From NCBI GenBank assembly GCA_946811185.2, contig OX328112.1, positions 17,961,215 through 18,025,214 of the forward strand: 64,000 bases of DNA. Direction: 5' to 3'. The notes beneath the pieces were generated by a model. The model saw nothing but the letters and a program-made list of their open reading frames with translations. It did not search any database and had not been told where the DNA came from. Position numbers and translations under genes: made by a program. Shown here piece by piece: positions 11,901-21,420 of the stretch. The number at the start of each line of letters is the position of its first letter. The first letter of the stretch is position 1. The DNA comes from Hippopus hippopus. Lineage: Eukaryota; Mollusca; Bivalvia; Cardiida; Cardiidae.

Positions 11901-12127
11901 TTTCCTCTTTTTACCTCTCTTGTCTTTCTCTATTTTATTTTCTTCAATTTTTGTTTTTTGTGACTTCTTTATACATGCTGCTTAACCGGAGCTTGGAGAG
12001 GAACTATATAAGCTTAGCTTTCGTTCCAATCCATTTTATATTATTCTTGTTATTTTACTGACTGATCTGTTTTTCTATGTAATTCTATGTAATTCTATGT
12101 AATTCTATGAATAAAATAAGTTTTAAA
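8971..12127 (+). mobile_element. 5'-truncated CR1/Jockey-type LINE inserted in a family A hairpin
   Basis: A non-LTR retrotransposon copy of about 3.16 kb. It starts abruptly inside the endonuclease domain, carries a reverse-transcriptase frame to 11714, then a roughly 410-bp 3' UTR. It ends in three to four copies of the decamer ATTCTATGTA (12073-12110) followed by AATAAAATAAG. A terminal ATTCTATG-like repeat is a known habit of CR1-clade LINEs, which supports the placement, but the clade is an inference. Flanks are the two arms of one family A element (8829-8970 and 12128-12179). Relative to other A copies, 17 bases are missing at the junction and no target-site duplication is visible. The 5' truncation is typical of incomplete reverse transcription. 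Confidence 0.85.
8973..11714 (+). pseudogene. LINE ORF2: endonuclease remnant plus reverse transcriptase
   Basis: One continuous frame of 914 codons with two in-frame TAG codons, codon 649 (10917-10919) and codon 775 (11295-11297). The second sits where a Trp (TGG) would fit before Asn-Ser-Leu. Residues 1-90 are the C-terminal end of an EEP-type endonuclease beginning VIITGDFNFN; the expected Ser-Asp-His is read as RYHCPVF, so the catalytic Asp is lost. The reverse transcriptase spans about residues 300-590, with GKASGPDG, FFDISKAFDKVW, VPQESILGPLLF (usually VPQGS) and the catalytic FADD at 529-532. A CxC-x7-H-x4-C cluster (C842, C844, H852, C857) lies near the C-terminus, as in many Jockey/CR1 proteins. 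The N-terminal endonuclease and any ORF1 are missing. The copy is not expected to be autonomous. Confidence 0.9.
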
Positions 12128-12179
12128 CTACACTGTCCGCAAAAGGTGTTTGAGTCGCGTTTAGCAGCCTAAGGGTTAA
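12128..12179 (-). repeat. Family A element, right part, split by LINE
   Basis: CTACACTGTCCGCAAAAGGT through GTTTAGCAGCCTAAGGGTTAA. Together with 8829-8970 this restores an A element lacking 17 bases of the right stem. Confidence 0.85.
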
Positions 12180-12362
12180 CGCTTTACCGGACAACACAAT
12201 TTTAGACTTGTAAAATAGTGAAAGCATTTGCAGAAAACGAACTAGATGTGACTCAAACGTTTAGTTTTGCATTTGAAAGGGTAGGAAAAAATTGTTTTAA
12301 AAGGAGAAATTTTCGTAACCAACATTTTCTTCTTTTCAACAATTGCTTCAAATCTAAAGGTC
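12176..12362 (-). repeat. Family B element sharing TTAA with family A
   Basis: Starts at the TTAA that ends the split A copy: TTAACGCTTTACCGGACAAC, ATTTTAGACTTGT, GAAAGCATTTGCAG, then GGAGAAATTTTCGTAACCAA and TTTTCTTCTTTTCAACAATTG. The right outer part is decayed. Confidence 0.75.
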
Positions 12363-12611
12363 GTAAAAATTATGACATGTTTGGTGAGGAGTCAGATAAC
12401 CATCAATTGAGGTTGTGAAACAAATAACCTATGTTTAACAACTGAAAATGAAAAGTACAAATTGATATTACATCGATTTTGGCTAATGAGTTTAAAAACC
12501 TGATACGACGCAGATAACAAGATTAATTATCGACGCAAAACATTTTTTTGGAATTAGCATACAGAGTTCAAAAGTTCCTCGTTGTGGAGGGAGCATCTGT
12601 TATGTACATGA
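12363..12611. other. Unassigned region
   Basis: No gene or repeat recognised. Confidence 0.4.
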
Positions 12612-12676
12612 TCCATGTTCTGTGAAAAGGGATTTTCATGTACCTGCAAAAAAGTATCGACACCTGTAAGACTGCA
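12612..12676 (+). repeat. Family D head fragment
   Basis: CCATGTTCTGTGAAAAGGGA and CTGCAAAAAAGTATCGACAC match the left end of family D. The hairpin is lost. Confidence 0.6.
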
Positions 12677-13349
12677 GTTTTAAAAAAAAAATCTTTTGAC
12701 AAGGCTTATCTATGTTTAAACGATATTTAAAAGCAGACAATGATCCGGCGTTCTTCGTTTTATCTGATAAATACTTTCAGTCATCGATTACAGCAGGCAG
12801 GAATGAGTTTTTTTGTACAAGCTGGTTCTGCAAGCAATGGTTTGCAAGTTATTCGGCCAAAGAAGATTATAATATGATAAATTCCCAGCCCCCTGAGGTA
12901 CAAGGGCATTCAGATAGTTGGGGGAAATCTCCGTTGACCATTTTATAGAAGAGAATCAGTTTCTATTTTCTCATTCTTTGGCTTAAAGTTTTCCAACCAG
13001 TTTCTTGGTATAAAACACGGATAGCAACAGGTTTAGTGCAGCCCGTAACTGTACGAGCGGCCTCATTTTAAACTTATTTCTGTTATTCGTAAGGCACTCG
13101 AAGACAGATTGTTCCATATAACATCACCGTAATCTGGGATAGGCCTGATAGGTAAAAAATTAAACTATTTGAAGAGAAAGACGATCAAGATGCGTTTTAG
13201 GTGCCGCATGAAACCAATCCTGTTTGGACTTTTTCGATAGATTTACTAATATATATTCCAAGACCCATCATTAGAGAGAAAGATTCCCCAGCGTTTATGG
13301 CTGGTAACAGACGGTATTTCGATATTAGACATAATGTCGTTGTTAAACT
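12677..13349. other. Unassigned region
   Basis: A 78-codon frame at 12712-12948 has no recognisable motif and no supporting splice context. Nothing else seen. Confidence 0.4.
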
Positions 13350-13598
13350 GGGTCTTTATTAACCAACCATCCTTAAGAACGATCTCAGTCTTATTCTTCA
13401 AGATTTTCTAAATTTGAAAGTAAAACAACTTCTGATTGGCTAAACCAAATCAAGATTTTCTAAATCTGAAAGTAACAAAACTTCTGATTGGCTAAACCAA
13501 ATGGTTTAGCCAATCAGAATTTGTGTTACTTTCAAATTTAGAAAATCTTGAAGAATAAGACGAAGAATGTTCTTAAGAATAGTTGCTGAATATGGACA
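13350..13598. repeat. Family E palindromic element, copy 3
   Basis: GGGTCTTTATTAACCAACCA start and TTGCTGAATATGGAC end. The left arm has the block from AAGATTTTCTAAAT to GATTGGCTAAACC in tandem duplicate; the right arm answers with TGGTTTAGCCAATCAGAATT and TTTAGAAAATCTTGAAGAAT. Confidence 0.82.
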
Positions 13599-14094
13599 CT
13601 TTTCCTACGACATCTGGATCATCTACAACTATTGAGAAGCTGGTATCGTCTGTGAAGAGATTAATGTTTTCCTGAATGTTATCAACTACATCAATGATAA
13701 TGAAGTAAAAACAAGAGAGGTCCAAGTATAGATCCTTGACAGAGAACGGCTTGTACACGACTTAAAGTTGAAACGCCACCCTTGAAGCTTATTTGTTTTT
13801 CGTAAGAAGTGCATACCATTAGGCAAAGTAACCCTTTGAAAGCGAATAGAAAGATAACTAGAAAACTAAGATAACAACTTCCCACTTACCCCTGCTCTCT
13901 TCAACATGAATAGGAAGCCTTTGTACCAAACTTTGTCAAATGCCTTGCTTAGATAGAAAAATAAAACTCCAATTGTATTTTTATAGGATCGATTAAACAG
14001 ATCACACAAGTGCGGTACTAGCTGTCTAGCTGCTTCAAATAAGAATCTTGTTTTTTTATGCCGTCAGATCCTGAAGCTTTACCAAGTTTAACCC
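13599..14094 (-). pseudogene. Reverse transcriptase relic related to the 8971-12127 LINE
   Basis: Reverse-strand reading across several frames recovers LGKASGSDGI, then VPHLCDLFNRS, then LFFYLSKAFDKVW and YKGFLFMLKRAGVSGKL, then GSILGPLLFLL, and finally INLFTDDTSFSIVVDDPDVVGK. These align in order with the LINE at 8973-11714, but about 90 residues between the CDLFN and SKAFDKVW segments are deleted and there are several frameshifts and stops. The catalytic FADD is FTDD. It lies directly between a family E element (ending 13598) and a family B element (starting 14088). It is an old dead fragment of a related, not identical, LINE. Confidence 0.85.
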
Positions 14095-14310
14095 TTTACC
14101 ACACAATGACGACTTTTAACGACCCTGACAAAAAAGCTTTTGAAAACATTGTAGGAAATGGAGAAAATGCCGGTAACCAGCATTTTCTCCTTTTCCCACA
14201 ATGTTTTCTACCCTAGCAAGGGTACGTCATTTAGGCCACCTTCAACTGGTTGTCTGCAAATGCTTTCAATTTGGACAAGTCTGAAATGTTGTCGTCTGGT
14301 GAAGAGTTAA
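14088..14310 (+). repeat. Family B element, full length
   Basis: TTAACCCTTTACCACACAAT start and GGTGAAGAGTTAA end. The hairpin at about 14140-14204 reads GAGAAAATGCCGGTAACCAG then CATTTTCTCCTTTTCCCACA. Confidence 0.9.
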
Positions 14311-14721
14311 GAGTTTTAAGAACATCCAGTACCATCAACCCTCGCCAAAAAAAAAAAAAAGCGAACTTCGGATTCGAATTGGTGACCCCGTGGTTTCAGA
14401 GTCTTAGCTGACACGAAACGTGAACTGCATCTAATAGTCATGTGGGTAAGCACCACTTTTCCCCGGTATTTCATATTCTTTATTTACAAAAATTCATCAG
14501 TAGTGTTTGTCTCCAAAATCTATATTATGGTATGACGTATTTCTTGAGTGAAAAATATTTTGATACTCTGTTACTATGTTTTGAAAACCATTCTTTGCTA
14601 TGGCTACAAAAGATATGTACACACTGCTCATAACCCAGTACCTGAATGTAGCTCACGAGCGATGCCACTAGATCCTGGTTAATACCTTAAACCCTTATTC
14701 TGCCGAATTCTGATTGTTCAT
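14311..14721. other. Unassigned region
   Basis: AT-rich, with a 14-base A run at 14346. GGTGACCCCGTGGTTTCAGA-like text near 14380 is faintly tRNA-like but not callable. Confidence 0.4.
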
Positions 14722-15226
14722 TGAAATAAATAGAGGATATTTGTTTCTTTCGGTGAAAGATCGAAATTTATTTTATCGAGTGAACATCATCGGTAATATT
14801 TTCACGAGTGGCGCAGTCACGAGTGAAAATATAACCGATGATGTTCACGAGATAAAATAAATTTCGATCTTTCACCGAAAGAAACAAATGTTCTCTTTAT
14901 TTCATGCTTTTAACCCTTTTTGGGAGGAACTTACTCAAAATCCAGAACAGTTCTTTTCGGTTATTCCCCGTGGCGTACCCCCTCCGCATAGCAAGGCATT
15001 ACAATATTACGTCAAGCGCGAGAAATGTAGGGTAAATTACGTCATATTTCCATCTGATTGAGAGGCACGCGCATTTTACCCAACTTGTGCGCGGGAACAA
15101 CTGTTTCCGCCTTCAATTGAAGAGTTAAAATACAAAAATCGGTATTTTTCACTGGTCGTAACCATGAAATATCGAAAAACATTTCACCGATATTTTTCGA
15201 TAACCTACAGGAAAGCATGAAATAAA
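14722..15226 (+). repeat. Repeat family G, copy 1
   Basis: About 500 bp matching 35710-36202. The left third is a nearly perfect inverted repeat with 75-80 bp arms (14734-14894), centred on CACGAGTGGCGCAGTCACGA. The right part runs between TTTATTTCATGCTTTTAACC and GAAAGCATGAAATAAA. No coding frame. Confidence 0.82.
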
Positions 15227-15262
15227 TTGGGATCTATATGACTGAAACTACTGATGCAGCAA

Positions 15263-15327
15263 CGGAGAGTGTAGAGAAAGATCAGACTGCACGTATGTGC
15301 AGGCTGATCTTGCTTTACACTCTCTGC
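15263..15327. repeat. Family A-like hairpin, diverged
   Basis: GGAGAGTGTAGAGAAAGATC and CAGACTGCACGTATGTGCAG with the mirror ending TTTACACTCTCTGC. Outer stem bases differ from family A yet remain paired. Confidence 0.72.
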
Positions 15328-15365
15328 AAAATACAATCTAAAGTCGCAAACGACAGGATACGTAT

Positions 15366-15566
15366 TAATGCACTATTCCGTTTTCTAACGACCTTGAGAA
15401 ATTAAGCTTTTGAAAACATTGTTGGAACGACACTTCTTTCTCCTGTTTTCTAAATGCTCTCTACCATCTCAAAGACCAGTTCCATCATACAAGTCGCATT
15501 TTATCTAGCGCCTGCAAATGGTCTCAGTAAAATTTGGACAAATCTAAAATTTTGACCGGTGTAAAA
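15366..15566 (+). repeat. Family B element, decayed, hairpin arm partly lost
   Basis: Order of blocks is that of family B: TCTAACGACCTTGAGAAAT, TTTTGAAAACATTGTTGG, TTTCTCCTGTTTTCTA, AATTTGGACAAATCTAAAAT. The left hairpin arm is missing. Confidence 0.65.
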
Positions 15567-15687
15567 CCAAAGACAGATACATTTATTTACCGAGAAATTT
15601 TGCAACAAATGAAGAAATAGCTAATTAGTATTTTTTTTTCAGGAGTATTCTACAGCAAGAAATAGTCTGACAAAGGTTATGTAGGAA

Positions 15688-16252
15688 ACTTCCAATACAT
15701 ACCTATCTGATTTGGGCATTCTGGGTAAAGAACTGAACTACTTTTCAAAACGCTATTGTTACTTCGAATTTCAAAATGAAATAATTTTTATTTAATAAAT
15801 AGCTACCGGTACCTGGTACGATTCATCCAACCATGGTTGGAGAGCATGTAACCTAGGCACCAGTCCTTTATAAACAAAGCCCCTTTAACCTTCAGAAACA
15901 GCCCCGGTATAAGCCCAGCATGTTGGGGACGTTATTTTTGTCTATTGCGCAAATCCCGGTTTTCCCCAATGTCTATGTTTAACTGTATGCAAAAACTTCC
16001 TGTAAACAATAGTCTTTTTTTTAAAAATGATTTCCCGTGTAAAATTATCATATTTATAAGAAATTCGGAGCAATAGATAGACTTGATTTTTCGACATGAT
16101 TATTCCTAAAAGCCACTTTCCGCTTGCTACTTTTTAGCGTTAGATTTTTTTTTTTTGTTTATGTACCGCGTATTAATATTTATCCTGTGCAGGATAGTGA
16201 TGCGTCATAGCAGGCAGGTCTAATCTTCGAAGAATATGACATGCGCAGACAA
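15688..16252 (+). repeat. Repeat family I, copy 1
   Basis: Shares CTATCTGATTTGGGCATTCT near its left end and GATGCGTCATAGCAGGCAGG through GACATGCGCAGACAAC at its right end with 33746-34108 and 37369-37983. The middle is diverged. Non-coding. Confidence 0.72.
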
Positions 16253-16627
16253 CCAGATAACTCCGGCGAAAGTGAACGAGTGCATTGCTAAGTATCGAAA
16301 ACTATGTCGTAAGGCGACATTTACAACTTTTGTCTAAATATAAATCACCAATTTATTGGTCAAACCGCTAAATGAGGTAGGAAACCTGACACAGAGGAAA
16401 ATGAAACTGAAACTTTGTCGATGCTTGTGGACGAACTTGAGCCAAGGGGCAGGTCAACTAACACATTGCTAACAGAATACAATATCTTCTACGCGGAGAT
16501 GACGCCACGTTTGTGTGTTTGTGCGACATTTCACGGATTTCCCCAATTGTAATCATACGCGAAGTGATTAATTTTTCGCGGAATGATATCATGTCAGTTA
16601 TTTAATTTAGTTATTCGATTCATGTTA
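16253..16627. other. Unassigned region
   Basis: No gene or repeat recognised. Confidence 0.4.
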
Positions 16628-16797
16628 TTAACCCTTTTCAACACCATAGCATCCTTGCGGACAGTATAGATCGAGATCAGACTGCTCAGAACGTGCAGTC
16701 TGATCTCGGATCTATACTATCCGCTTGTTTAGTCAAGCCTGTAAGATAGAAATCTGTCTGAGCTTCGTTGACCTGTATTTTCAGCCTTTGAAAGAGA
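16628..16797 (+). repeat. Family A variant (A-prime), copy 1
   Basis: TTAACCCTTTTCAACACCAT start. The hairpin has the AGAAC loop and outer pairs GCGGACAGTATAGATCGAGA. To its right it differs from standard A: CGCTTGTTTAGTCAAGCCT and TTTCAGCCTTTGAAA, also seen at 24981-25165 and 37005-37206. Confidence 0.78.
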
Positions 16798-17232
16798 TGG
16801 AGTTACATATTTGTCACTGGACGAGTTGATTAAATAGAAATGCTGTAGTAAATCATTTCAGCTTTTGTTATCGATTACGTTCGTACTTTTTTTTAGAGAT
16901 CAAAGGGAACCTTGCGAGTGGCTTTTCATATTATACGAGAAAATTATCTATTTCAATCAAATTTGAATCAAGTCACCGAATTTCATTTGATACTATTCCA
17001 GTCGTATTTTGGCGACAGCCTGCTTATCAAAGCTACTTCTGTCGTCTCATTTCCCCCAGAAATATTTGCTTTTAGAAAATATCGATAACAAACATGAATT
17101 AATTGAATGAAAAAGCACTTTACCAAACACTTAATCCTGAAGAAGAAAAATAAGAAGACTGAAACATTTATTTTCAGGATATATCTACGATAAATATGAA
17201 TTATGTAATTAACAAGAACTTGACCGAACACT
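16798..17232. other. Unassigned region
   Basis: AT-rich. Two diverged direct repeats around AAATATCGATAACAAACATG (17077) and TATATCTACGATAAATATGA (17179), each followed by AATTA and a CACTTTACCAAACACT/CTTGACCGAACACT block, spaced about 103 bases apart: an old tandem duplication. Confidence 0.45.
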
Positions 17233-17310
17233 GGAAGAAGATGAAGAAGAAGAAGAAGAGGAGGAAGAAGAAGAAGAAGAAGAAGAAGAAGAAGAAGAAG
17301 AAGAAGAATA
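17233..17310 (+). repeat. GAA/GAG-rich microsatellite
   Basis: Mostly (GAA)n with GAG and GAT interruptions, about 26 triplets. A second short AGGAGGAGG run lies at 17577-17596. Confidence 0.95.
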
Positions 17311-17342
17311 TAAAGATTTGTGATTTGTATTAAAGTTTAATG

Positions 17343-17556
17343 CCTTTTAATGGTTTAGGTCATATCACGGCGGTCAGCGCACCTACGCATGTGATTCCTG
17401 GCTTTCATACACAAGTTGTACACAACTTTCTATCCAGTCCACTGACTACTTTTCTTTAATGCATCAGAAGTGAGAGGCGAAAAATCAACGGGAAAAAAAG
17501 TTTGCCTCACCAGGTCACGAGTCAGATACGCTAACCACTGACTTACACGGCCGGGC
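17343..17556 (-). mobile_element. SINE S1, reverse copy
   Basis: Reverse complement of the S1 copy at 46501-46758: GGTCATATCACGGCGGTCAG at the 3' side, CATCAGAAGTGAGAGGCGAA in the body, and GCTAACCACTGACTTACACG (A box reversed) next to GGCCGGGC at the head. Confidence 0.82.
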
Positions 17557-17696
17557 AAAAGAACAAGAAGAATAAGGAAGAGGAGGAGGAGGAGAAGTCT
17601 TTGGAAATATTGTAGGAAAAGGAGAAAACTTTACGGAACACTCCTGTGTTTTAAAGACCCTGAAGTAGATTATTTTAGCAACGACAATAGTTCATC

Positions 17697-17918
17697 ATAA
17701 CCCTTTCCTAAACAATCAAAAGTTTTAAAGACCCAGATGGTTAGGCTTTGAAACATAGTGGGAAAACGAAAAGATGTTGGTTAACAGCATGTTCTTGCTT
17801 TCTTATAATAGTTTCTGTCCTTTCGAAGACAAGTGTCAGGCTTTTAGTAAAATTCAGGTCGTCGTCTGCAAATGATGTAAGTTTGGACGGATCTAAAACT
17901 GTGTCGTCTGGAGTTTAT
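17697..17918 (+). repeat. Family B element, decayed
   Basis: TAACCCTTTCCTAAACAATC start. The hairpin is weak (AAGATGTTGGTTAACAGCAT, CTTGCTTTCTTATAATAG). CGTCGTCTGCAAATGATGTA and GGACGGATCTAAAACTG mark the right part. Confidence 0.72.
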
Positions 17919-17964
17919 ACACATACTGCTCAAGGTCAGCTAATAATCTTTCAGCGCCAAATAA

Positions 17965-18230
17965 TTGGCTTGCAACACGCGAAAAAGGGGCATTCGGACA
18001 TTAGCGTAAAGTGTCGTCTCGGATCAGCCTGCGCCGTCCGCGCAGGCTAATCCGAGACAGCACTTTACGACTACATTAGATTTTGTGCTACAGTAGACTT
18101 GCGCAAAACAGAAAATTACATAAAAACGGAAAGTGTCGTCTCGGATCAGCCTGCGCGGACTGCGCAGGCTGATCCGGGATGGCACTTTACGCAAATGTCC
18201 GAATGCCCCTTTTCGCGTGTTGCAGGCCAA
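17965..18230 (+). repeat. Family C double-hairpin element, copy 3
   Basis: TTGGCTTGCAACACGCGAAA start and CGCGTGTTGCAGGCCAA end. First hairpin GCGCCGTCCGCGC has one broken pair; second GCGCGGACTGCGC is perfect. Confidence 0.88.
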
Positions 18231-18315
18231 AATAGATATACCCCACCTCTTTCGACGGCTGAAATACATTCCACTAAAACTTAGATTTTTTTCTTACAGG
18301 CTTGACTGAAAATGG

Positions 18316-18420
18316 GGACGGTATACATCTTGTATCAGATTGCACGATCTGTGCAGTCTGATCTTGATCGACGTCTTCTGTAAAAACCCCAGATTTCGCG
18401 TTAGGTCCTGAAGAGGTTAA
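18316..18420 (+). repeat. Family A hairpin fragment
   Basis: GGACGGTATACATCTTGTAT then GATTGCACGATCTGTGCAGT and CTGATCTTGATCGACGTC. A GGTTAA at 18415-18420 may be its right terminus. Confidence 0.65.
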
Positions 18421-18712
18421 ATAATCAAATTGAATGTTTACAGACAAGAAAAAACAACGGCAAGTCTAGAAGTTATTACAGAAATACTGATCTCCTATTG
18501 AACCTTAAATTGATTGTGTAACCCGGCAAAAGTAATCCGTCTATTTGACATCTTGAGTGCTGTATTATATCCACAATGGCATCTCAATCCATTATAAAGA
18601 TAAGATGTAAATCATTCTTAGAAATAAAAGTTAATTACAGATCACATTCACATTGTTACGGCTAAAATAGTTACCTCCCTTTAATGAACGCAAAAGAGAC
18701 GGGATAGACAAA

Positions 18713-18970
18713 AGTCTGTGAAAAGGGGCATAGTGCATCTGCAAAAAGAATCGACCCATGTCAGCCTGCGCAGTCCGCGCAGGCTGACACGGGTCGAATC
18801 TTTTTGCTTTGTGAAAATTTTCTACGTCTCAAAGGACCATTCTACCACCAGATCAAGTTAGTTGTTAGACAAAATGGATTTTATGGATCCATGATTATGC
18901 AATGACTTGCTTGGTATAGTGCAGTACAGAGATACAATTAAGCACCCTCTTGCCAGAGTATAGCTCATAT
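18713..18970 (+). repeat. Family D hairpin element, copy 2
   Basis: TCTGTGAAAAGGGGCATAGT start. Perfect inner hairpin GTCAGCCTGCGCAGTCCGCG plus mirror, flanked by GACCCAT and ACGGGTC. Ends near TTGCCAGAGTATAGCTCATA. Confidence 0.85.
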
Positions 18971-19236
18971 ATATCATCTCCGACTAAAGCATTGTAATGA
19001 AGTGTAACATGCCTCAGTCTGTTTATCTGCCGAGGCAATGTTTGTCTGCGTTGTCTCGTTTGCTCTTTGTTGGTTGTAACTACATGCACACAATATGCAC
19101 CCACAGGAGCGTATTTTGCCGGTATGTGGTAATTATGCTCATGTATGTAGAAGTAAATGTACTTGATGTTCAAGTACCAACAGATTTCACATGAGTATTT
19201 CCCTTGTGATAAGTCTCTTTTAACTTGAGGCATGTA

Positions 19237-19279
19237 TACTGAACCAAAAAAGAAACTTCCCCTGTGTTTAAGTGCAGAT
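19237..19279 (+). repeat. Left terminal inverted repeat of the Tc1 element
   Basis: Outer 43 bases of the element, preceded by TA at 19235-19236. It matches the reverse complement of 20730-20772 except at two positions. This end lies downstream of the transposase gene. Confidence 0.93.
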
Positions 19280-19436
19280 ATACACAAATATGAAAATCAG
19301 GATCAAACTAGATTTATATGCATTGAAAGAGTATTTTATTGCGACTTTGTGTGAAAAAAATTATTGCTGAGAGTTTATTCAAAAGTAGTGAAATGGTAGT
19401 TAAAATGCGGAAGGGGTCGCTCACCAAAATCACAAA

Positions 19437-20462
19437 TTAATACCGGGTATGACCACCTTCAGCATGAAGGACTGCCTGGCATCGTTGGCGTATAGAACGG
19501 ATAAGTGTATTGATTTCGGTTTGTGGAATGTTGTTCCATTCCTGAATTAAGGCTTGGGTTAGCTGAATGACGTTTGACGGTGGAATAGGGCGACGTCTAA
19601 CACGCTGGTCCAAATTATCCCAAAGGTGTTCAATGAGATTCAGACCAGGGCTTTTGGCAGGCCAGTCATTAATAAATGCAATGTTATTCGCCCTGAGGAA
19701 ATTCACATTGTCCCTAGCTGTATGGCTTGTGGCATTATCATGCTGAAAAAGAGTGATATTGACATTATTTTGAAACAGTGGGATAACGTGCCTCGCAAGA
19801 ATTTCATCTCGGTAGCGTTGGGCATTCAAATTCCCTTCGATAACGACGAGATTAGTGCGAAAGCCATGTGCAATGCCCGCCCAGACCAAGACAGAACCCC
19901 CACCCCCAAAACGATCTCGTTCAAGTACGCAACAGTCGGCATAACGTTCATTTCTCCTACGGTATACTCGAACCCTGCCGTCACCTCGATGAATGGAAAA
20001 CCTCGACTCGTCAGAGAAAAGAACGCTATTCCATTGTTGTCTAAGCCAGCGTTGGTGTGTACGTACCCAATTAACACGATTTACACGGTGACGTCGCATC
20101 AAAACACAACCAACGTATGGACGACGTGCACGTAGCCCACCCTCGCGCAAGCGATTGCGCACAGTTTGGGCAGATATACGGTTGTTATGTGTACCAGGGG
20201 TGTTAGCAGCAGTGGCTGTGGCAGTTTGGAAGCGATTGCGCAGGTGGGTGTTCCGAATATAGCGGTCTTGGCCGCGCGTCGTGACGCGCAGACGTCAACT
20301 ACGTGGTCGATCTTCCGTACGCCCTGTTACTTGAAAACGTTGCCTAAGGTGTCGAATAGCACGAGTAGAACATCCAATATTCATAGCAACAGCATTCATC
20401 GTCATACCAGCATTAAACATGCCAATGGCACGTTGGCGTAAATCTTGCGGACTTCTAGGCAT
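19437..20462 (-). pseudogene. Tc1-family transposase, DD35E spacing, one nonsense codon
   Basis: Cut-and-paste transposase, 341 residues, which is usual for Tc1 proteins. The start chosen is the ATG at 20462 (MPRSPQDLR); an upstream in-frame ATG at 20504 would add a hydrophobic 14-residue run unlike the family. The N-terminal helix-turn-helix covers about residues 5-50. Codon 56 is TGA (20297-20295), probably from GGA in the GRPR-like linker; the frame then continues unbroken to 19437. Catalytic residues are D151 (LFSDESRF), D242 (FQHDNATSHTA) and E278 (LNLIEHLWD). Exactly 35 residues separate D242 and E278, against 34 in classical Tc1. An initiation at an internal Met such as 20162 would lack DNA binding. 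Confidence 0.92.
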
Positions 20463-20729
20463 ATCAAAAATAAAGAAAACTAAAAAAAAAATAATTTTTT
20501 TCAACGTCTTTTTCTTATTGACATGAAAGTCTATAAAATTAGACTGAAAAGTTTAAAAAAATATACACGAATTATACTGGTCCGTGCATGCGTGTGATAA
20601 TCGCTTTCAGCGGGTTTCTTCTGCAGAATGCTTTCAATCGAGTTAGAATTTCTTTTATCGGACACATAATCGTTCGCCCGAATATTAAGTAGGTCATTTG
20701 TCATTTTGATCTTTTTTTAATAACATTGC

Positions 20730-20772
20730 ATTTGCACTTAAACACTGGGGAAGTTTCTTTTTTGGTTCAGTA
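20730..20772 (-). repeat. Right terminal inverted repeat of the Tc1 element
   Basis: Mirror copy of 19237-19279, followed by TA at 20773-20774. It lies upstream of the transposase start, so any promoter should be in the 270 bases between it and 20462. No clear TATA box was picked out. Confidence 0.93.
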
Positions 20773-21018
20773 TATATATGTTGAGTATTCACCCACGATG
20801 AAGCATTTTAAGTCTTCGCCAGTTCACGATAAAGGACGTTTTGCAGGTTTCTTTTCTGTGCATTAACAACGTGAAGCATTTCTTCTTCGCAGTGATTTGT
20901 AACAAGACAACTTTTCTGGAATAAGATCTTAATTTATCATAGTATTGGGCATTGGATAAATTGGGTCAGCTATGGATTCCCATAACATCAAAGTAGGAAA
21001 ATTATCAGTCTGCTTACA

Positions 21019-21299
21019 TATGAACGATGCTCTGGCAAAAAAAGGAGTTTATTACTTCTCCGTGATGCATGATAACAAACAAAGCATCACATGATCATGG
21101 GTCTATAAAGTCCATTTTGTCTAACAACCGACTGAATCATGAGGTTAACTGGTCCTTGGACATGCAGAAAATTGAACAGTAGCAGAAAGTTTCGGCTCAG
21201 GTCAGCCTGCGCGAACTGCGCAGGCTGACCTGAGCTGATACTTTATGCAGATGCATTAAGCCCCCTTTTCACAGAGCATGGTTCATATGTAGAACTGAG
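21019..21299 (-). repeat. Family D hairpin element, copy 3
   Basis: Reverse copy with clear terminal inverted repeats (ATGAACGATGCTCTGGCAAA and TTTTCACAGAGCATGGTTCA). The hairpin is GTCAGCCTGCGCGAACTGCG plus mirror. Confidence 0.87.
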
Positions 21300-21420
21300 A
21301 TCTGTTCACAAAGCATATTTTGCTGATAGAGAATGATTACTCGTAAGCATATAGACTTTAGCATTGACCTCCATTAGTTCACTACGACTTTTTTTTTTAA
21401 TATCATATCTGACTCAGGTA

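Larger units (their letters stand above)
19237..20772 (-). mobile_element. Tc1-type DNA transposon with 43-bp terminal inverted repeats
   Basis: A 1536-bp element. The left terminal repeat (19237-19279) and the reverse complement of the right one (20730-20772) both start TACTGAACCAAAAAAGAAAC and differ at only 2 of 43 positions. TA dinucleotides flank both ends (19235-19236 and 20773-20774), the standard Tc1/mariner target duplication. It encodes one transposase on the minus strand. Well-matched ends and a single nonsense codon suggest a fairly recent copy, probably movable by transposase supplied from another copy. Confidence 0.95.

Noticed and set aside
11837..12061. 74-codon plus-strand frame after the LINE ORF
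   Set aside because: Lies in the LINE 3' UTR; T-rich composition produces a hydrophobic chance frame.
8971..12127. Intact, active LINE
   Set aside because: 5' truncation, two stops and a changed endonuclease catalytic residue.
17233..17310. Acidic repeat protein exon encoded by the GAA tract
   Set aside because: Pure microsatellite with no open frame continuing on either side.
18895..19287. 130-codon open frame on the minus strand
   Set aside because: It runs from inside the Tc1 left terminal repeat into a family D element and has no known motif; chance frame across repeats.
19626..20135. 169-codon open frame on the plus strand
   Set aside because: It is the antisense shadow of the Tc1 transposase gene.
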